Part shown: positions 51,532-52,818 of the stretch, piece by piece
How the letters are laid out: each line of letters opens with the position of its first letter
Numbering within the stretch: position 1 is the stretch's first letter
Source: JAISST01 sp050434145
GTDB lineage: Bacteria > Fusobacteriota > Fusobacteriia > Fusobacteriales > Fusobacteriaceae
Reading direction: 5' to 3'
Assembly (NCBI RefSeq): GCF_050434145.1
Contig: NZ_JBNPVX010000019.1
Location: 1 to 52,818, forward strand
DNA length: 52,818 nucleotides
Notes under the pieces: generated by a model
Told to the model about the DNA's origin: nothing
Seen by the model: only the letters and a program-made list of their open reading frames with translations
Database searches by the model: none
Translations under genes and position numbers: made by a program

Positions 51532-51783
51532 ATGCAACCAGCTGATTATAATGTTGTCAACAATGATACTATAATTTTTGTGGTTTTTATGGTAATTATA
51601 TTAGTAATAATTATTATCAATATTGTACTAATGAGATGGATGTTTGGTATAAAAAAAATAATTCGAAATTTGGAATTGGCTAATACAAAACTTGAAATCA
51701 ATAATGAACTGTTAAGAGACATAATAGAAGACATAAATCATAGAAAAGTAAAAAACTTTGAGCAACAAAAAATTAAATTTTAA
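51532..51783 (+). CDS. Small single-span membrane protein with coiled-coil tail
   Basis: 83 residues. A polar N-terminus of about 12 residues, one hydrophobic segment (about 13-36, TIIFVVFMVIILVIIIINIV), then a basic helix with heptads (NLELANTKLEINNELLRDII). No family recognised. AAAGGGGGAATTGATAT precedes the ATG. Own terminator at 51804. Confidence 0.6.
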   Translation: MQPADYNVVNNDTIIFVVFMVIILVIIIINIVLMRWMFGIKKIIRNLELANTKLEINNELLRDIIEDINHRKVKNFEQQKIKF

Positions 51784-51803
51784 AATAATAAATATTTATA
51801 ATT

Positions 51804-51840
51804 AGCTATTGATAGATTCTTTTGTTGATAGCTTTTTTTT
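51804..51840 (+). terminator. Intrinsic terminator after the 51532 gene
   Basis: AGCTAT (51804-51809) pairs with ATAGCT (51828-51833), followed by a run of seven or more T. Confidence 0.7.
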
Positions 51841-52483
51841 ATTTATGAAGTGAGATAGATTAGTAATAAAAAGATAAATTGGACAAAAAAACAAATAAAA
51901 AGTATAGACAAATAGTGGAAAATATTATATACTACATTTGGAAGTGAAATTTTAAAATAAAAAAATACAAAATGAAGTTGTTATTATTTAATAATGATTT
52001 TTAAAAGAGCAGTTATTATAGAATAGATTTATGAAAATTTAAATTAATATAGAAATTAAAAAATAATTTACATTTGTAATTTTCAAGCATCAAAAAAAAT
52101 TATTATTTTTTTAATAAAATAATTTTGTTGCCAGAAAATTATTTGTTATATAATGTAGTAAATTTTTTTATTTTGTTGGTAGAAAATTAAATAAAAATGT
52201 TATTGTAATAATTAAAAATAAGATTTTTTTTTACAAAAATGTTATTTTAAAGTTATTGAGATGCTTTTATCTAAAATAAGAAAATAAAAGATAATTATTT
52301 AGAATATAAATGCTCATTATAACAAAGTTTTTACTATATATCCAATTATTATTAGTGAAAAGAACAATGTAAGTCAATACAAGTAAAAAAATATAGTGAA
52401 AATATATATCTTAAATATTTTCATTTACTAAAAAAATTTGCTAGAAAAATTTTAAAATTTGTAGTTTCAGGAGGATAAAAGTT
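51841..52483. other. Long A+T-rich intergenic region upstream of the partial exported protein gene
   Basis: About 640 bp without a supportable gene. Two near-identical 19-mers, TTTTGTTG-CC/GT-AGAAAATTA, lie at 52123-52141 and 52171-52189, 48 bp apart. A possible promoter is TTGTTG (52125-52130), 18-bp spacer, TATAAT (52149-52154), which overlaps the first copy. If correct, the leader is over 300 nt long. Confidence 0.4.
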
Positions 52484-52818
52484 ATGAAAAAGAAAATGTT
52501 AGTACTAGGAGCACTATTAACAATGGCATTGACACTAGAAGGAGCACCGACAAAAAAGACACAAAATACAGCAACATCAAAAACAGCAAAAAAAGTAATG
52601 AAAGAGAAAAGGGAAGATTTATTTGAATCATTGGAAGAAAAAGTGTTCAGAGCACCTAATGGAACAAAAGCGAAGATTCAAGCGACAGATAGTGCTTTTG
52701 ATACAGGAAAGAAGAGAATGTACTATTTACAAAGAGAAGAAGATCAAATAAGAGCATTAGAATCAGAATTAGGGATGGAAGAAACAGAACATAATTTTTT
52801 GACAGAAAAATATGATGC
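52484..52818 (+). CDS. Exported helical protein, FadA-like or outer-surface type (partial, cut by window end)
   Basis: The first 111 codons are visible; the 3' end is outside the window. MKKKMLVLGALLTMALTLEG is a signal peptide. A Thr/Lys linker (APTKKTQNTATSKTAKK) follows, then charged helices, with MYYLQREEDQIRALESELGM resembling the EER/RA helix of FadA-type proteins. CAGGAGGATAAAAGTT precedes the ATG. It could be another FadA paralog or the N-terminus of a larger surface protein; the visible part cannot decide. Confidence 0.6.
   Translation, partial: MKKKMLVLGALLTMALTLEGAPTKKTQNTATSKTAKKVMKEKREDLFESLEEKVFRAPNGTKAKIQATDSAFDTGKKRMYYLQREEDQIRALESELGMEETEHNFLTEKYD

Overview
The window looks like chromosomal DNA from a low-GC member of the Fusobacteriota (Fusobacterium/Leptotrichia group). 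The evidence is the strongly A+T-rich sequence, at least three small FadA-type coiled-coil adhesin paralogs (22947, 30337, 30822), a large set of MORN_2 ('YwqK-like') repeat proteins, a TRAP transporter, and a monomeric [FeFe] hydrogenase typical of an anaerobic fermenter. I saw no rRNA, tRNA, CRISPR array, integrase or transposase. The species cannot be fixed from sequence reading alone.

Layout. 1-518: 228-bp tandem repeat carrying a dispersed intergenic element. 519-4690: M20 amidohydrolase convergent with a dctPMQ TRAP transporter operon. 4947-12273: two paralogous membrane-anchored proteins (one with MORN_2 repeats), a META-domain lipoprotein, FtsH behind a promoter carrying two TetR-type palindromes, and a MORN_2/CorA/small-membrane-protein operon. 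12465-15475: a phage-like switch (XRE repressor with an apparent frameshift, Cro-like gene, three matching operators) followed by a protein with six tandem XRE-type helix-turn-helix domains. 15644-22684: housekeeping genes (CmpB-like membrane protein, MORN_2 protein, AlaX-type tRNA editing, RlmN, PBP1-type cell-wall synthase, DUF1275). 22947-24083: FadA-like gene, then a free-standing structured RNA with its own promoter and terminator, then a thioesterase. 24216-31958: Eis-like acetyltransferase, exported coiled-coil protein, SbcDC nuclease, two FadA-like genes and a lipoprotein.

32044-36700: a short-chain dehydrogenase, then a three-gene minus-strand cassette (ZorA-like motor, ZorB-like anchor, unknown Cys-containing protein) resembling a Zorya-type anti-phage system with an unrecognised third component, then a bactofilin. 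37016-46585: DUF3343, RuvC, nitroreductase, a three-member paralogous lipoprotein/exported family (one with 66-bp tandem repeats), leucyl aminopeptidase, another MORN_2 protein, a DUF4325 protein, TrmL, a metallo-beta-lactamase-fold hydrolase and a thioredoxin-reductase-like flavoprotein without the usual NADPH motif. 46693-52818: PIN-PhoH ATPase, YbaK deacylase, [FeFe] hydrogenase with a NuoF-like N-terminus, DUF1456, small membrane proteins and the start of an exported coiled-coil protein cut by the window end.

The observations I rate highest are: (1) the orphan RNA at 23439-23672, built of five hairpins that each present a variant of the same 9-nt apical sequence; (2) the ZorAB-like cassette with an unfamiliar third gene; (3) an intergenic element that recurs at four loci, always in the same orientation and directly in front of a gene; (4) the six-HTH protein beside a three-operator switch.
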